Shown piece by piece: positions 9,346 to 17,949 of a stretch of 64,000 nucleotides of DNA. The DNA is taken from positions 1 to 64,000 of the forward strand of contig NZ_BAABHF010000010.1 of the NCBI RefSeq assembly GCF_039541955.1, written 5' to 3'. This stretch comes from Actinoallomurus oryzae (GTDB lineage Bacteria > Actinomycetota > Actinomycetes > Streptosporangiales > Streptosporangiaceae). Position 1 is the first letter of the stretch; each line of letters begins with the position of its first letter. A program made the position numbers and the translations under genes. The notes beneath the pieces are model-generated. The model had not been told where the DNA came from. It searched no databases and worked only from the letters and a program-made list of their open reading frames with translations.

Positions 9346-10560
9346 ATGGCGCTGGAGACCTCGCCGGAGTCGCCGACCCCGGTCCGTACCGTCCTGCAGC
9401 TCGTCGGAGGCTGGATCTCCAAGCTCGGCCGGATCTGGGTCGAAGGGCAGATCACCGAGCTCAACCGTCGCGCGGGCACGGTCTACTTCACGCTGCGCGA
9501 CCCGGTCGCCAACGTGTCCGTACGCGTGGTCTGCCCGCGCACCGTCTGCGACGCCGGGGGTCCGGCCGTGGTCGACGGCGCACGCGTGGTCGTGCACGCC
9601 AAGCCCGACTTCTACATCAACCGCGGCTCGTTCGCGCTCTCGGCGTTCGAGATCCGCCCGGTGGGCGTCGGCGAGCTGCTGGCCCGGCTGGAGCGGCTCA
9701 AGCAGCTCCTCGCCGCCGAGGGCGTGTTCAACGCCGAGCGCAAGCGCCCACTGCCCTTCCTGCCCGGGACGGTCGGGCTGATCTGCGGGCGTGACTCCGC
9801 CGCCGAGCGCGACGTGCTGGAGAACTCCCGTCGCCGCTGGCCCGCCGTCCGCTTCAAGGTGGAGAACACCGCCGTGCAGGGCACCTACGCGGCCGGGGAG
9901 GTCATCGACGCCCTGGGCCGGCTCGACGCCGACAAGGACGTCGATGTGATCATCATCGCCCGCGGCGGCGGCTCCCTGGAGGACCTGCTCGCCTTCTCCG
10001 ACGAGGCCCTCGTACGCGCGGTGGCCGCCGCCCGCACGCCCGTGGTCTCGGCGATCGGGCACGAGCAGGACACGCCGCTCCTCGACTACGTCGCCGACGT
10101 CCGCGCCTCGACGCCGACCGACGCCGCCAAGAAGACCGTGCCCGACGTGCGCGAGCAGCTCACGCTGGTCCGGCAGCTGCGCGACCGCGGCCGGCGCTGC
10201 CTGTCCGGCCGGGTCGAGCGCGAGGTGCAGTGGCTGGCCGGGGTGCGTTCGCGGCCCGCGCTGGCCGATCCCGTACGGGAGATCGAACGCCAGGCGGAGG
10301 CGGTCACCACCCTGCGCGACCGGGCACGGCGCTGCCTGTCCGCGGCCCTCGACCGCGCCGCGGACGACCTCTCCCACACCCGGGGCCGGCTCGTGGCCCT
10401 CTCCCCCGCCGCCACGCTTCAGCGCGGCTACGCCGTCATCCAGCGTCCCGACGAGTCGGTCGTCGGCGCCGCCGCCGACGTGAGCAAGGGTGACGAGTTG
10501 CTGATCCGCTTCCACGACGACCGGATCGCCGTACGCGCGGAGGACGACGGAACGGTGTGA
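9346..10560 (+). CDS. xseA: Exodeoxyribonuclease VII large subunit
   Basis: A 404-residue catalytic subunit of ExoVII, the nuclease that degrades single-stranded DNA in either direction. An OB-fold domain occupies ~15-115 (WVEGQITELNRRAGTVYFTLRD). The nuclease core carries IARGGGSLEDLLAFSDE and SAIGHEQDTPLLDYVADVRASTPTDAA, the conserved blocks containing the active-site Asp and His/Arg residues. The coiled-coil region is shorter than in E. coli, as usual in actinobacteria. The small subunit xseB is not adjacent: a 222-codon gene separates them. Confidence 0.96.
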   Translation: MALETSPESPTPVRTVLQLVGGWISKLGRIWVEGQITELNRRAGTVYFTLRDPVANVSVRVVCPRTVCDAGGPAVVDGARVVVHAKPDFYINRGSFALSAFEIRPVGVGELLARLERLKQLLAAEGVFNAERKRPLPFLPGTVGLICGRDSAAERDVLENSRRRWPAVRFKVENTAVQGTYAAGEVIDALGRLDADKDVDVIIIARGGGSLEDLLAFSDEALVRAVAAARTPVVSAIGHEQDTPLLDYVADVRASTPTDAAKKTVPDVREQLTLVRQLRDRGRRCLSGRVEREVQWLAGVRSRPALADPVREIERQAEAVTTLRDRARRCLSAALDRAADDLSHTRGRLVALSPAATLQRGYAVIQRPDESVVGAAADVSKGDELLIRFHDDRIAVRAEDDGTV

Positions 10561-10673
10561 GCACCGCCTCACCTGGTGAAACCCCGTAAAACGCCCCGAG
10601 CACCCCCGGATCATGCGGATAATGGTCGCTCACCTCATCCGTCACTCTTACCCCATCCGTCGAAGGACTCCCC

Positions 10674-11339
10674 GTGACTCAGCCCCCGTACCAGCAGCAG
10701 CCGTACCAGGGGCCCGGCCCCTACCAGCAGCAGGCGTACCAGCAACAGCCCGCCCCGGGGCAGTACCAGGCGCCGTACCAGCAGCCCCAGCAGCAGCAAC
10801 AACCGCCACAGTACGGCCAGCATTGGGGCCAGCCCCCTCAGCAGGCCTACCAGCAGCCGCAGCAGCAATACCAACAGCAGCAGTACCAGGGCCAGCAGTA
10901 CCAGGCACCGCAGTACCAACAGCAGCAGGCCGGCCATCAGGCCTACGGAGGACAGAGCTGCCGTCTGTGCGGAAGCGCACCCGCCGTGCAGGCGACGTTC
11001 CGCGCCGTGGTCGGCGCGGTGTTCATGCACACGATCTGGACGGCACCGGGCCCGTACTGCCGCGACTGCGGCCTGCACACGTTCCGGCGGCAGACCGCCA
11101 AGTCACTGACGGGCGGCTGGTGCAGCATCGGCGCCATCGTGCTGACTCCGATCTTCGTGCTGATGAATCTCAGCTCCCGCAGCAACGTCGCGAAGCTGCC
11201 CGCGCCGCAGCCACAGGGCGACGGACGCGCGCCGCTCGACCCGGGCCCGCCGGTGTTCCAGCGCCCGGGCGCCTACCTCTACCCGGGGCTGGCGTTCCTC
11301 CTGGTGATCCTCATCATCATCGGAAATCTCAGCAGCTGA
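10674..11339 (+). CDS. Gln/Tyr-rich membrane protein with zinc-ribbon-like cysteines
   Basis: A 221-residue protein from GTG 10674 with GAAGGA upstream. Residues 1-94 are almost only Q, Y, P, G and A (about 45 Gln and 13 Tyr by my count), built from YQQQ and YQGP-like steps. Then come CRLCG and CRDCG, a likely zinc ribbon split by a hydrophobic segment (about 107-125), a second hydrophobic segment (GWCSIGAIVLTPIFVLMNL) and a third at the C-terminus (YPGLAFLLVILIIIGNLSS). I do not recognise a named family. Its place inside the xseA-xseB pair suggests cotranscription. The N-terminus is prion-like in composition and could drive self-association; that is inference. Confidence 0.85.
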   Translation: MTQPPYQQQPYQGPGPYQQQAYQQQPAPGQYQAPYQQPQQQQQPPQYGQHWGQPPQQAYQQPQQQYQQQQYQGQQYQAPQYQQQQAGHQAYGGQSCRLCGSAPAVQATFRAVVGAVFMHTIWTAPGPYCRDCGLHTFRRQTAKSLTGGWCSIGAIVLTPIFVLMNLSSRSNVAKLPAPQPQGDGRAPLDPGPPVFQRPGAYLYPGLAFLLVILIIIGNLSS

Positions 11340-11386
11340 CCGGCGGCTCGGCACGGGCGGGCCGCGGTGCCCGTAGGGTGGTTCGG

Positions 11387-11626
11387 GTGACGGAGGAGAA
11401 ACCAGAGCTGTCCTATGAGCAGGCCCGTGACGAGCTGACGGACGTCGTACGCCGGCTGGAGGCCGGTGGGCTCACTCTCGAGGAGTCGCTCACTCTCTGG
11501 CAGCGCGGCGAGAAGCTGGCCGGCATCTGCGAGGAGTGGCTGGAGGGCGCCCGCGCCCGGCTCGCCGCGGCCATGGCCGAGCGCGCCGAGCCGAACACCG
11601 AACCCGCCGAGAGCGCGCCCTTCTGA
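11387..11626 (+). CDS. xseB: Exodeoxyribonuclease VII small subunit
   Basis: A 79-residue protein from GTG 11387. The family signature is clear: LSYEQARDELTDVVRRLEAGGLTLEESLTLWQRGEKLA, two helices that bind the coiled coil of XseA. The C-terminal ~20 residues are Glu/Pro/Ala-rich and not conserved. GTG follows a purine-poor leader (GTAGGGTGGTTCGG), so translation may be modest or coupled to upstream expression. It lies 47 bases after the Gln/Tyr-rich protein gene. Confidence 0.95.
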   Translation: MTEEKPELSYEQARDELTDVVRRLEAGGLTLEESLTLWQRGEKLAGICEEWLEGARARLAAAMAERAEPNTEPAESAPF

Positions 11627-11660
11627 GCCGCCGCACCCCGCCGGATCCGTGCGCCGCGGG

Positions 11661-12344
11661 TCAGCCGACGGGCGTGGCGGCCGAGGACGGCTTGGGCTGC
11701 GGCTTGAGCGCGGCCGCGAGCACGCCGAGCTCCTCGTACGAGGCCGTGCCGGTGAGGATGATCGTGACGCCGGGGAAGCGGTGGATGAGCGAGCGCTGCT
11801 TCTTGTCCGGCCGGAACCTGCGGTCCCAGGTCGCGCCGGCGATCTGGGACGTGCCGTCGGGGTGGCCCTGACTCGTCATGCGATCGATGAAGTGACCGGC
11901 GCCGTCGGGCGTCTCGTTGCTCTCCTCCAGCGCGGCGTACTCCTTGCTCGGCGTGGAGAAGCCGAGGTGCCAGGAGATCGGCCCCCGCCCGTGGCCGCTG
12001 AGCCGGGTGCTGGTGGCGAACCACCGCTGCGGCAGGCCCTGGGGCGCCAGTACCTGGTAGGGGGCGACGGCGGTGAGCCCCGCCAGGTCGCTGCTGTAGT
12101 CGGCGTGCGGCATGGCGGACTCGTTGTGCCGCGGGGTGATCAGGATGACCACGCCGACGAGGGCGAGCGACGCGACCAGCGCCATGCAGAAGCCCGGCAA
12201 CCCCGACATCAGCCGCTTGTAAACCGACGGCGACACGACGTACGGCCCCTCGGGCGGACGGGTCGCCGTGGCGGTGGTGCCGGGAGCGCCGGTGTCCGGA
12301 GCGTCCGGGGCGTTGGCGTCGTCCGCCGGCTCACGACCGTCCAC
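11661..12344 (-). CDS. DUF4245-type membrane-anchored protein
   Basis: A 227-residue protein with a disordered acidic/Thr-Ala-rich start, one membrane helix at ~51-72 (FCMALVASLALVGVVILIT) and an extracytoplasmic domain ending in TIILTGTASYEELGVLAAAL. Domain pattern (PYQVLAPQGLPQRWFATSTRL, WHLGFSTPSKEYAALEES, WDRRFRPDKKQRSL) fits the actinobacterial DUF4245 family, which in mycobacteria sits beside glpX. Function unknown. Its GTG start overlaps the end of the upstream TetR gene by 14 bases, so the two are translationally coupled. It converges on xseB. Confidence 0.82.
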   Translation of the reverse strand: MDGREPADDANAPDAPDTGAPGTTATATRPPEGPYVVSPSVYKRLMSGLPGFCMALVASLALVGVVILITPRHNESAMPHADYSSDLAGLTAVAPYQVLAPQGLPQRWFATSTRLSGHGRGPISWHLGFSTPSKEYAALEESNETPDGAGHFIDRMTSQGHPDGTSQIAGATWDRRFRPDKKQRSLIHRFPGVTIILTGTASYEELGVLAAALKPQPKPSSAATPVG

Positions 12345-13002
12345 GGGAGCTCTCCATGCGGGAAATGATCGCCAGGACGTCGTCGGCGAGGCGCCGTGAC
12401 GCCGTCTCGTCCTCCGACAGTGACACCTCCGAGACCGCGCCGGACATCGCGCCGGTCAGCACGACGACGAGCGCCTCGTCCACCTCGCCGTCGCCGGTGT
12501 GGAAGAGCGCCGCGTTGCGCCGCGCCCAGGTGCGGAGGCGGTCGCGCAGGGCCCGGTCGAAGCCGGGCGGCCCGTCGCCGGACAGGAACAGCCGGGAGAG
12601 GTCGGGCTCGGCGAGGCACCCGTCGAGGTAGGCGCGCGCCCCGGCGATGAACAGCCGCATCGGGTCGGTCTCGCCCTGGTCGCGGGCGAGGTGGACGGCC
12701 TCGCGGGTGCGCTCCTGCTGGCGGTTCTGGAACTCCTCGAAGAGCGTGAGGTAAAGGTCGGCCTTGCCGCTGAAGTGGTGATAGAGGCTACCGACGCTCG
12801 CGCCGGCCTTGGCCACGATGTCGGTCACCGCCGCCTGCGCGAACCCGGACACCGAGAAGACTTCACGCGCCGCCGCCAGCAGGGCTCCGCGCGTGGCCGC
12901 ACCCCGGTCAGAGGTGCGCTGGAGGTGTTCGATGCTCAACTGCGCGCTCCTCGCCGTGCCGGAGAGGCGCACGGCACTCGCCACCGACGGCCCGCCGGGC
13001 AT
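12331..13002 (-). CDS. TetR-family transcriptional regulator
   Basis: A 223-residue regulator. The DNA-binding HTH is at ~36-82 (TRGALLAAAREVFSVSGFAQAAVTDIVAKAGASVGSLYHHF in discontinuous reading), typical of TetR/AcrR, followed by a helical ligand domain. ATG 13002 has GAGGGG 8 bases upstream. The first ~30 residues are extra compared with minimal family members, so a start further inside is possible. It overlaps and probably cotranscribes the DUF4245 gene. The effector cannot be predicted. Confidence 0.92.
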   Translation of the reverse strand: MPGGPSVASAVRLSGTARSAQLSIEHLQRTSDRGAATRGALLAAAREVFSVSGFAQAAVTDIVAKAGASVGSLYHHFSGKADLYLTLFEEFQNRQQERTREAVHLARDQGETDPMRLFIAGARAYLDGCLAEPDLSRLFLSGDGPPGFDRALRDRLRTWARRNAALFHTGDGEVDEALVVVLTGAMSGAVSEVSLSEDETASRRLADDVLAIISRMESSRGRS

Positions 13003-13376
13003 GTCGCTCGCCCCTCGGGCCGCCTCTTGATTTCGCTGCTCATTACGGCCCTAGATTACGCCCTGTCTGCGCTGAATTTACGTCCACCGGCATCAGCCGC
13101 CGATGATCCGGCGGCCTGGAGCCCGCGCGGGGGCGCGGCGCACGGTGGCGCGGTTGACGCCCGGACTCTCAGGCGGGCCGGTGCGGCCGCCGGGTGGGCG
13201 AATCGTCAAAGTGGTGTTTCTCGCACGCAACCTTTCCTCCAAAGCGGGCATGTTTGCAGTGCTTGCGCCTCCACTGCGCCGCAGCCCGGACGTGCGAACA
13301 TGCGATCGACCTGACACTCGAGGAGGGAGCGGCTCGACCCCGGCCGGGAGGCCGGGCCGCGACGCCGCGTGATCCG
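13003..13376. other. Intergenic region between TetR gene and glpX
   Basis: This 374-base divergent spacer presumably carries promoters for both sides. Its right half is open on the plus strand in frame with glpX (from 13194), but that extension has no similarity to FBPase and ends in an Arg/Pro-rich stretch, so I treat it as untranslated. GC-rich hairpin-forming sequence is present around 13085-13150. No convincing paired -35/-10 boxes or RNA element were found. Confidence 0.5.
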
Positions 13377-14411
13377 ATGACCGAAACAAGCACTCCGTCG
13401 TCCCCGTTGGTGACCGAGGCCCACGCCCCGGACCGCAACCTCGCGCTGGAGCTCGTGCGCGTGACCGAGGCCGCGGCGATGGCCGCCGCGCGCTGGGTGG
13501 GGCGCGGCGACAAGAACGGGGCCGACGGGGCGGCGGTGAACGCCATGCGCCAGCTGATCAACACGGTGTCGATGAACGGTGTCGTGGTGATCGGTGAGGG
13601 CGAGAAGGACCAGGCCCCGATGCTCTTCAACGGCGAGCGGGTCGGCGACGGCAACGGCGCGGACTGCGATGTCGCCGTGGACCCGATCGACGGCACGCGG
13701 CTGACCGCGCTCGGGCAGAGCAACGCGATCGCGGTGATCGCGGTGAGCCCGCGGGGCACCATGTACGACCCGTCGGCCGTGTTCTACATGGAGAAGCTGG
13801 CGACCGGTCCGGAGGCGGCCGACGTCGTCAACATCGACGCGCCGGTGGCGGACAACGTCCGGGCGGTGGCGCGGGCCAAGGGCTGCTCGTCGTCGGACGT
13901 CACGGTGGTCATCCTCGACCGGCCCCGGCACGAGCGGATCGTCGAGGAGGTGCGCGAGGCGGGCGCCCGGATCAAGTTCATCACCGACGGCGACGTCGCA
14001 GGCGCGATCATGGCGGCGCGGGAGAACACCGGCATCGACCTGATGCTGGGCATCGGCGGCACGCCGGAGGGCATCATCGCGGCCTGCGCGATCAAGTCGC
14101 TCGGCGGCGTGCTGCAGGGGCGGCTGTGGCCCAAGGACGACGCCGAACGGCAGAAGGCGATCGACGCCGGACACGACCTGTCGCGCGTGCTGACCACCGA
14201 CGACCTGGTCACCTCCGACGACGTGTTCTTCGCCGCCACCGGCATCACCGACGGCGAGCTGGTCGGCGGGGTCCGCTACAGCAAGGGCCTGGCGTACACG
14301 AACTCGCTCGTGATGCGCTCACGCAGCGGGACGATCCGCCGGATCGACAGCGAGCACCGGCTCGCCAAGCTCCGCGCCTACTCCGCCATCAACTTCGACA
14401 CCGCGAGTTAG
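13377..14411 (+). CDS. glpX: Fructose-1,6-bisphosphatase class II
   Basis: A 344-residue GlpX-type FBPase, the gluconeogenic enzyme that hydrolyses fructose-1,6-bisphosphate. Metal and substrate motifs are intact: WVGRGDKNGADGAAVNAMR, VVIGEGEKDQAPML, CDVAVDPIDGTRLTALG and GIGGTPEGIIAACAIK. I chose ATG 13377 because homology starts a few residues later; the leader lacks a good ribosome site (GCGTGATCCG). It works in the same pathway as PEP carboxykinase at 35569 and lies in the conserved backbone near fumarase. Confidence 0.97.
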   Translation: MTETSTPSSPLVTEAHAPDRNLALELVRVTEAAAMAAARWVGRGDKNGADGAAVNAMRQLINTVSMNGVVVIGEGEKDQAPMLFNGERVGDGNGADCDVAVDPIDGTRLTALGQSNAIAVIAVSPRGTMYDPSAVFYMEKLATGPEAADVVNIDAPVADNVRAVARAKGCSSSDVTVVILDRPRHERIVEEVREAGARIKFITDGDVAGAIMAARENTGIDLMLGIGGTPEGIIAACAIKSLGGVLQGRLWPKDDAERQKAIDAGHDLSRVLTTDDLVTSDDVFFAATGITDGELVGGVRYSKGLAYTNSLVMRSRSGTIRRIDSEHRLAKLRAYSAINFDTAS

Positions 14412-14421
14412 GCCGTCGCGC

Positions 14422-14450
14422 ACCCTTCCGGCCGCGGGGGCCGGAAGGGT
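14422..14450 (+). terminator. Bidirectional hairpin terminator after glpX
   Basis: A perfect 12-bp stem (ACCCTTCCGGCC / GGCCGGAAGGGT) with a 5-base G-rich loop lies 11 bases past the glpX stop and before the convergent ABC permease stop at 14498. GCGTTCTTC follows on the plus strand, a weak U-tract, so it can serve both genes. Confidence 0.8.
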
Positions 14451-14497
14451 CGCGTTCTTCGTCCGGGCCGAAGCGCCGTACGCTCGCCCGATGGCGA

Positions 14498-15538
14498 CTA
14501 CTTGACGCTGCCGGCGGTCAGGCCGCCGATGAGGTACCGCTCGATCACGATGAACAGGATGACGACCGGCACGATCGCGATCAGCGAGGTCGCGAACAGG
14601 TACTGCCAGTGCTCCTGGTACCCCGTGACGAACGACGGGACGGCCACGGTCAGCGGCTGGCGGTTGGGGGACGAGGTGATCGTCAGCGCGACGACGTACT
14701 CGTTCCACGCCCCGATGAACGTGTAGATCACCGCGGTGACGAGGCCGGGCAGGGACAGCGGCAGCGTCACCTTGGTCAGGGCCTTCACCTTGCCCGCCCC
14801 GTCGAGGTAGGCCGCCTCCTCCAGCGCCTTGGGGATGCTGGAGAAGTACCCGTGCAGGATCCACACGCAGAACGGCAGGTTGAAGGCGGCGTTGACCAGG
14901 ATCAGGCCGAGCAGTGTGTCGGTCAGGTTCAGCGACACCATCTCCCGGTAGATGCCGACCACCAGGGCGGTGGGCGCGAACATCTGGGTGATGAGCACCA
15001 GCAGCAGGAACGGGGTGCGCAGCCAGAACCGGTTGCGCGCCGTGTAGTACGCCGCGGGCAGCGCCACCAGGAGCGCGATCAGCGTGGCCGCGCCGGCCAC
15101 GGTGAGCGACACCTGCATGTTCGTCCAGATCGGCGCGGCCTTCCAGACGTCGACGAAGTTCCCGAAGTTCCAGTGCTTGGGCAGGAAGGTCGTCGGCGAC
15201 GCGGTCAGCTCGCGGTCGGGCTTGAGCGCCGTGAGGAGCATCTCCAGGTACGGCGCGACGAAGATGAACGCGACCAGGTACCCGACGCCGGCCAGGATCG
15301 CGCGCTTGCCCCGGCCAACCGACCCCGATCGGCCTCCCGGCTTCGCCCGGCCGGGCCCGCCCCGGCGGGCCGAACGCGGACGTGTGCTCTGGACGGTCGT
15401 GGCCCCTCCTTCGTCGGAGGGGGTGACCACCGGGGCCGTGTCTCCGGCCCCCTCGCTTCGCTCGGTCAGGGATCCTCCTTCGTCGGAGGGGGTGACCACC
15501 GGGGCTGCGTCTTCGGTTCCCTCGCTTCGCTCGGTCAC
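14498..15538 (-). CDS. Carbohydrate ABC transporter permease (MalG type) with repeat-derived N-terminus
   Basis: A 346-residue permease. The transport domain (about 80-346) has six membrane helices and the CUT1-family EAA loop EEAAYLDGAGKVKALTKVTLPLSLPGL (discontinuous), which docks the ATPase. Residues 1-46 are unusual: two copies of a 23-residue block (TERSEGT/AGDA/TAPVVTPSDEGG) encoded by a 69-bp DNA duplication, followed by a basic Pro/Gly linker. The ATG overlaps the stop of the upstream permease, so translation is coupled. Shorter family members start near residue 75, so the N-terminal part is likely a dispensable extension. Confidence 0.93.
   Translation of the reverse strand: MTERSEGTEDAAPVVTPSDEGGSLTERSEGAGDTAPVVTPSDEGGATTVQSTRPRSARRGGPGRAKPGGRSGSVGRGKRAILAGVGYLVAFIFVAPYLEMLLTALKPDRELTASPTTFLPKHWNFGNFVDVWKAAPIWTNMQVSLTVAGAATLIALLVALPAAYYTARNRFWLRTPFLLLVLITQMFAPTALVVGIYREMVSLNLTDTLLGLILVNAAFNLPFCVWILHGYFSSIPKALEEAAYLDGAGKVKALTKVTLPLSLPGLVTAVIYTFIGAWNEYVVALTITSSPNRQPLTVAVPSFVTGYQEHWQYLFATSLIAIVPVVILFIVIERYLIGGLTAGSVK
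15405..15538. repeat. 69-bp tandem duplication of palindromic elements inside coding sequence
   Basis: Two copies start at 15405 and 15474. Each begins with the hairpin CCTCCTTCGTCGGAGG, continues GGGTGACCACCGGGGC and ends with the palindromic CCTCGCTTCGCTCGG. The period (69) is a multiple of three, so the permease frame is preserved. The copies differ at several positions in the middle, so the duplication is not brand new. Confidence 0.9.
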
Positions 15539-16494
15539 GGTTGCGCCTCCCCGCGCCAGCCGACGGCCCGCAGGTAGAGCAGGACCAGGACCAGGATGAG
15601 CACGAAGTTCACGACCGCCATCGCGGCCGACTCACCGACGCTGCCCGAGCCGACGAAGGCCAGCTTGTACATGAACGTCGTGCTGGTGTCCGTCTTGGTT
15701 CCGGGCCCGCCCTTGGTCATCGCCCAGATGATCGGGAACGAGTTGAAAACGTTGATCACGTTGATGATCGCGGCGACCAGCAGGGCCGGGCGCAGCAGCG
15801 GCAGCGTGATGCGGAAGTAGGTGCGTGCGCGGCCGGCCCCGTCGACGCGAGCCGCCTCGTAGACCTCCTGCGGGACGGTCTGCAGCCCGGCCAGGATGAC
15901 GAACGAGGTGAACGGCAGCGAGACGAAGACGGCCACCCACATCATCCAGATCAGCGCCTGGGTGGGGTGGGCCAGCCAGTTCACCGGGTGGTCGATCAGC
16001 CCGACGCCCTGGAGGATCTTGTTGACCACGCCGTAGGAGTAGTTGAGCATCCAGTTCCACGTCAGCGCGGTCATCAGCACCGACGCGGCCCAGGGCACGA
16101 TCACCGCCCAGCGCACCACGCGCCGTCCGGGGAACCGGGCGTTGAGCAGCTGCCCGAGCGCCAGTGACACGACGATCGTGACCAGCACGACGCCGACCAC
16201 CCACACCACCGTGCGCAGCAGCACGCTGACGAGGCCGGTCTCGGCGAACAGGTCATGGTAGTTACGGGTCCCGTTGAAGCCGAGCGTCTTCCCGGACGAG
16301 CTGACCTTCAGCAGCGACGTCCAGGCCATCTCGATGACCGGCCACAGGACGACCGCGGCGATCAGGATGATCGCGGGGCCGATCCACGGCAGCGGCGCGA
16401 GCGCCCGGAGGATCCGCCGGCCGATGCTGGGCGAGCGCGGCGTGCGCGCCGGGGACGCCGCCCCGGCGCCACGCGCCTCGATGGTGTCGTGCAC
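15535..16494 (-). CDS. Carbohydrate ABC transporter permease (MalF type)
   Basis: A 319-residue CUT1-family permease with a cytoplasmic N-terminus of ~30 residues, six predicted helices and the EAA motif YEAARVDGAGRARTYFRITLPLLRPAL (discontinuous). It pairs with the MalG-type permease downstream, whose ATG overlaps this stop by four bases, and with the binding protein 10 bases upstream. No ATPase is encoded in the operon; as in many actinomycetes a shared MsiK-type ATPase elsewhere would energise it (established for streptomycetes, inferred here). Confidence 0.94.
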   Translation of the reverse strand: MHDTIEARGAGAASPARTPRSPSIGRRILRALAPLPWIGPAIILIAAVVLWPVIEMAWTSLLKVSSSGKTLGFNGTRNYHDLFAETGLVSVLLRTVVWVVGVVLVTIVVSLALGQLLNARFPGRRVVRWAVIVPWAASVLMTALTWNWMLNYSYGVVNKILQGVGLIDHPVNWLAHPTQALIWMMWVAVFVSLPFTSFVILAGLQTVPQEVYEAARVDGAGRARTYFRITLPLLRPALLVAAIINVINVFNSFPIIWAMTKGGPGTKTDTSTTFMYKLAFVGSGSVGESAAMAVVNFVLILVLVLLYLRAVGWRGEAQP

Positions 16495-16504
16495 GAGCCG
16501 TCCG

Positions 16505-17761
16505 TCAGCCGTTCTTCTGCGCGGTCTGCTGGAGCTCGCTCAGCACGCTCTTCGGGTCACCGGTGATGGCGGTGCCGAGCTTCTCCTTGACCGTGTTGGC
16601 CAGCGGTCCCCAGGCGGCGTTGCCGGTGGGGTAGAACTTGGCGTTCGGCAGGGCGTCGATGAACGGCTTGTCGTACGGCACGGCCTTGCCGATCACGTCG
16701 CCCGCCGACTTGGTCACCGGGAGGAAGCCCTCTTCCTTCTGGAAGTTGGCGACGTTGTTCGTCTGGTAGAAGAAGTTCAGGAACTTCGAGACGGCGTCCT
16801 TCTTCTTGCCGCCGTTGTTCTTGAACGCCACCAGGAAGTCCTGCACACCGAGCGTGCTGGGCGTGCCGCCGGCCTTGGTCGGCAGCGGCGCGATGGCGTA
16901 CGGCAGCTTGGCGTTGACCTTGTTGATGAAGCCCGCCGGCATGAAGACGGCGCCGTTGAGCATGCCGATCTTGCCCTGCGCGAACTGGTTGAAGACGTCC
17001 TTGCGGTCGGTCGTCTCGGGGTTCGGCTGCGTGAGGCCGGACTTGCTGAGGTCCTTGAGGTAGTTGAGCGTGTCGACGTTGGCCTGGCTGTCGATCGCCC
17101 AGTTGCCGGACTGGTCGACGTAGCCGCCGCCGTTGTTCATCGCCCACATGAAGAACTCGGCCTGGGACTCCTCGGCGCCGAGCGGCAGGCCGAGCGGGAA
17201 GACGCCCTTCCCGCCCTTGTCCTTGATCTTCTGGGCGTCGGTCTTGACCTCGTCCCAGGTCTTGGGCGGCGCGGAGATGCCGGCCTTCTTGAAGATGTCC
17301 TTGTTGTAGAAGAACAGCCGGACGCTGGACAGCAGCGGCATGCCGTACTGCGTGCCCTTGTACTTGTCGCCCTCGACGAACGACGGGAGGATGTCGCTCG
17401 ACACCTGCGGGGACAGCACGTCCGAGGTCGGGAAGAGCAGGCCGTCCCGGGCAAAGTCGGCGAACGCGTTGTAGTTCAAGATGTCGGGCGTCTGCTTGGT
17501 CTGGACGTAGGTCTTGACCTTGGCGTCCATCTGGGTCCAGTCGACCATTTCCAGGTTGACCTTGTAACCCTTGTTCTGCGCCTCGAACGTCTTGATGAGG
17601 CTGTCCCAGAGGCTCTTGGTCTTGTCGTCGTAGATCGCGGCGACGAACCTGATCGTCTTGTTGTCGCCGCTGTCGCCTGAGGAACTCCCCTTGCTGCATC
17701 CGGTCAAACCGAGGGTCACCGTGAGACCCGCGGCGATAACGCCGGTGAGGTGCCGTTTCAC
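16505..17761 (-). CDS. Sugar-binding lipoprotein of ABC importer (family 1 solute-binding protein)
   Basis: From GTG 17761 (GGGGACAG and AAGG upstream) the protein has 418 residues and starts KRHLTGVIAAGLTVTLGLTGC, a lipoprotein signal with lipobox LTGC. Longer in-frame starts up to 17872 add an Arg/Pro-rich stretch before the signal and are unlikely. The mature part is a two-lobed family 1 binding protein (GKIGMLNGAVFMPAGF, YAIAPLPTKAGGTPSTLG, FLNFFYQTNNVANFQKEEGFLPV). The substrate is likely a sugar or oligosaccharide but cannot be named. It heads the three-gene operon; candidate operators lie upstream at 17950-18021. Confidence 0.93.
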   Translation of the reverse strand: MKRHLTGVIAAGLTVTLGLTGCSKGSSSGDSGDNKTIRFVAAIYDDKTKSLWDSLIKTFEAQNKGYKVNLEMVDWTQMDAKVKTYVQTKQTPDILNYNAFADFARDGLLFPTSDVLSPQVSSDILPSFVEGDKYKGTQYGMPLLSSVRLFFYNKDIFKKAGISAPPKTWDEVKTDAQKIKDKGGKGVFPLGLPLGAEESQAEFFMWAMNNGGGYVDQSGNWAIDSQANVDTLNYLKDLSKSGLTQPNPETTDRKDVFNQFAQGKIGMLNGAVFMPAGFINKVNAKLPYAIAPLPTKAGGTPSTLGVQDFLVAFKNNGGKKKDAVSKFLNFFYQTNNVANFQKEEGFLPVTKSAGDVIGKAVPYDKPFIDALPNAKFYPTGNAAWGPLANTVKEKLGTAITGDPKSVLSELQQTAQKNG

Positions 17762-17949
17762 CTGTCCCCGCCTTCTCGTGTGAGGCTTCGGGGCGCGCGG
17801 GTGCGCGCGACGTCCCCGGTCGTGTGTGGAAAAAGGATTCGCCAACCCCCGGCCGGGCCCTCGGCTCATCACCTCCGAGCGGCCGCTTGACGTGGCACAG
17901 CTGGTGTGCGGCTCGCGCCGCCACCTCCTTTCACAGGCATGAAAGGTTG

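Noticed and set aside
13194..13376. Extended N-terminus of GlpX starting at 13194
   Set aside because: Cys/Arg-rich sequence without any FBPase similarity; the normal family length starts at 13377.
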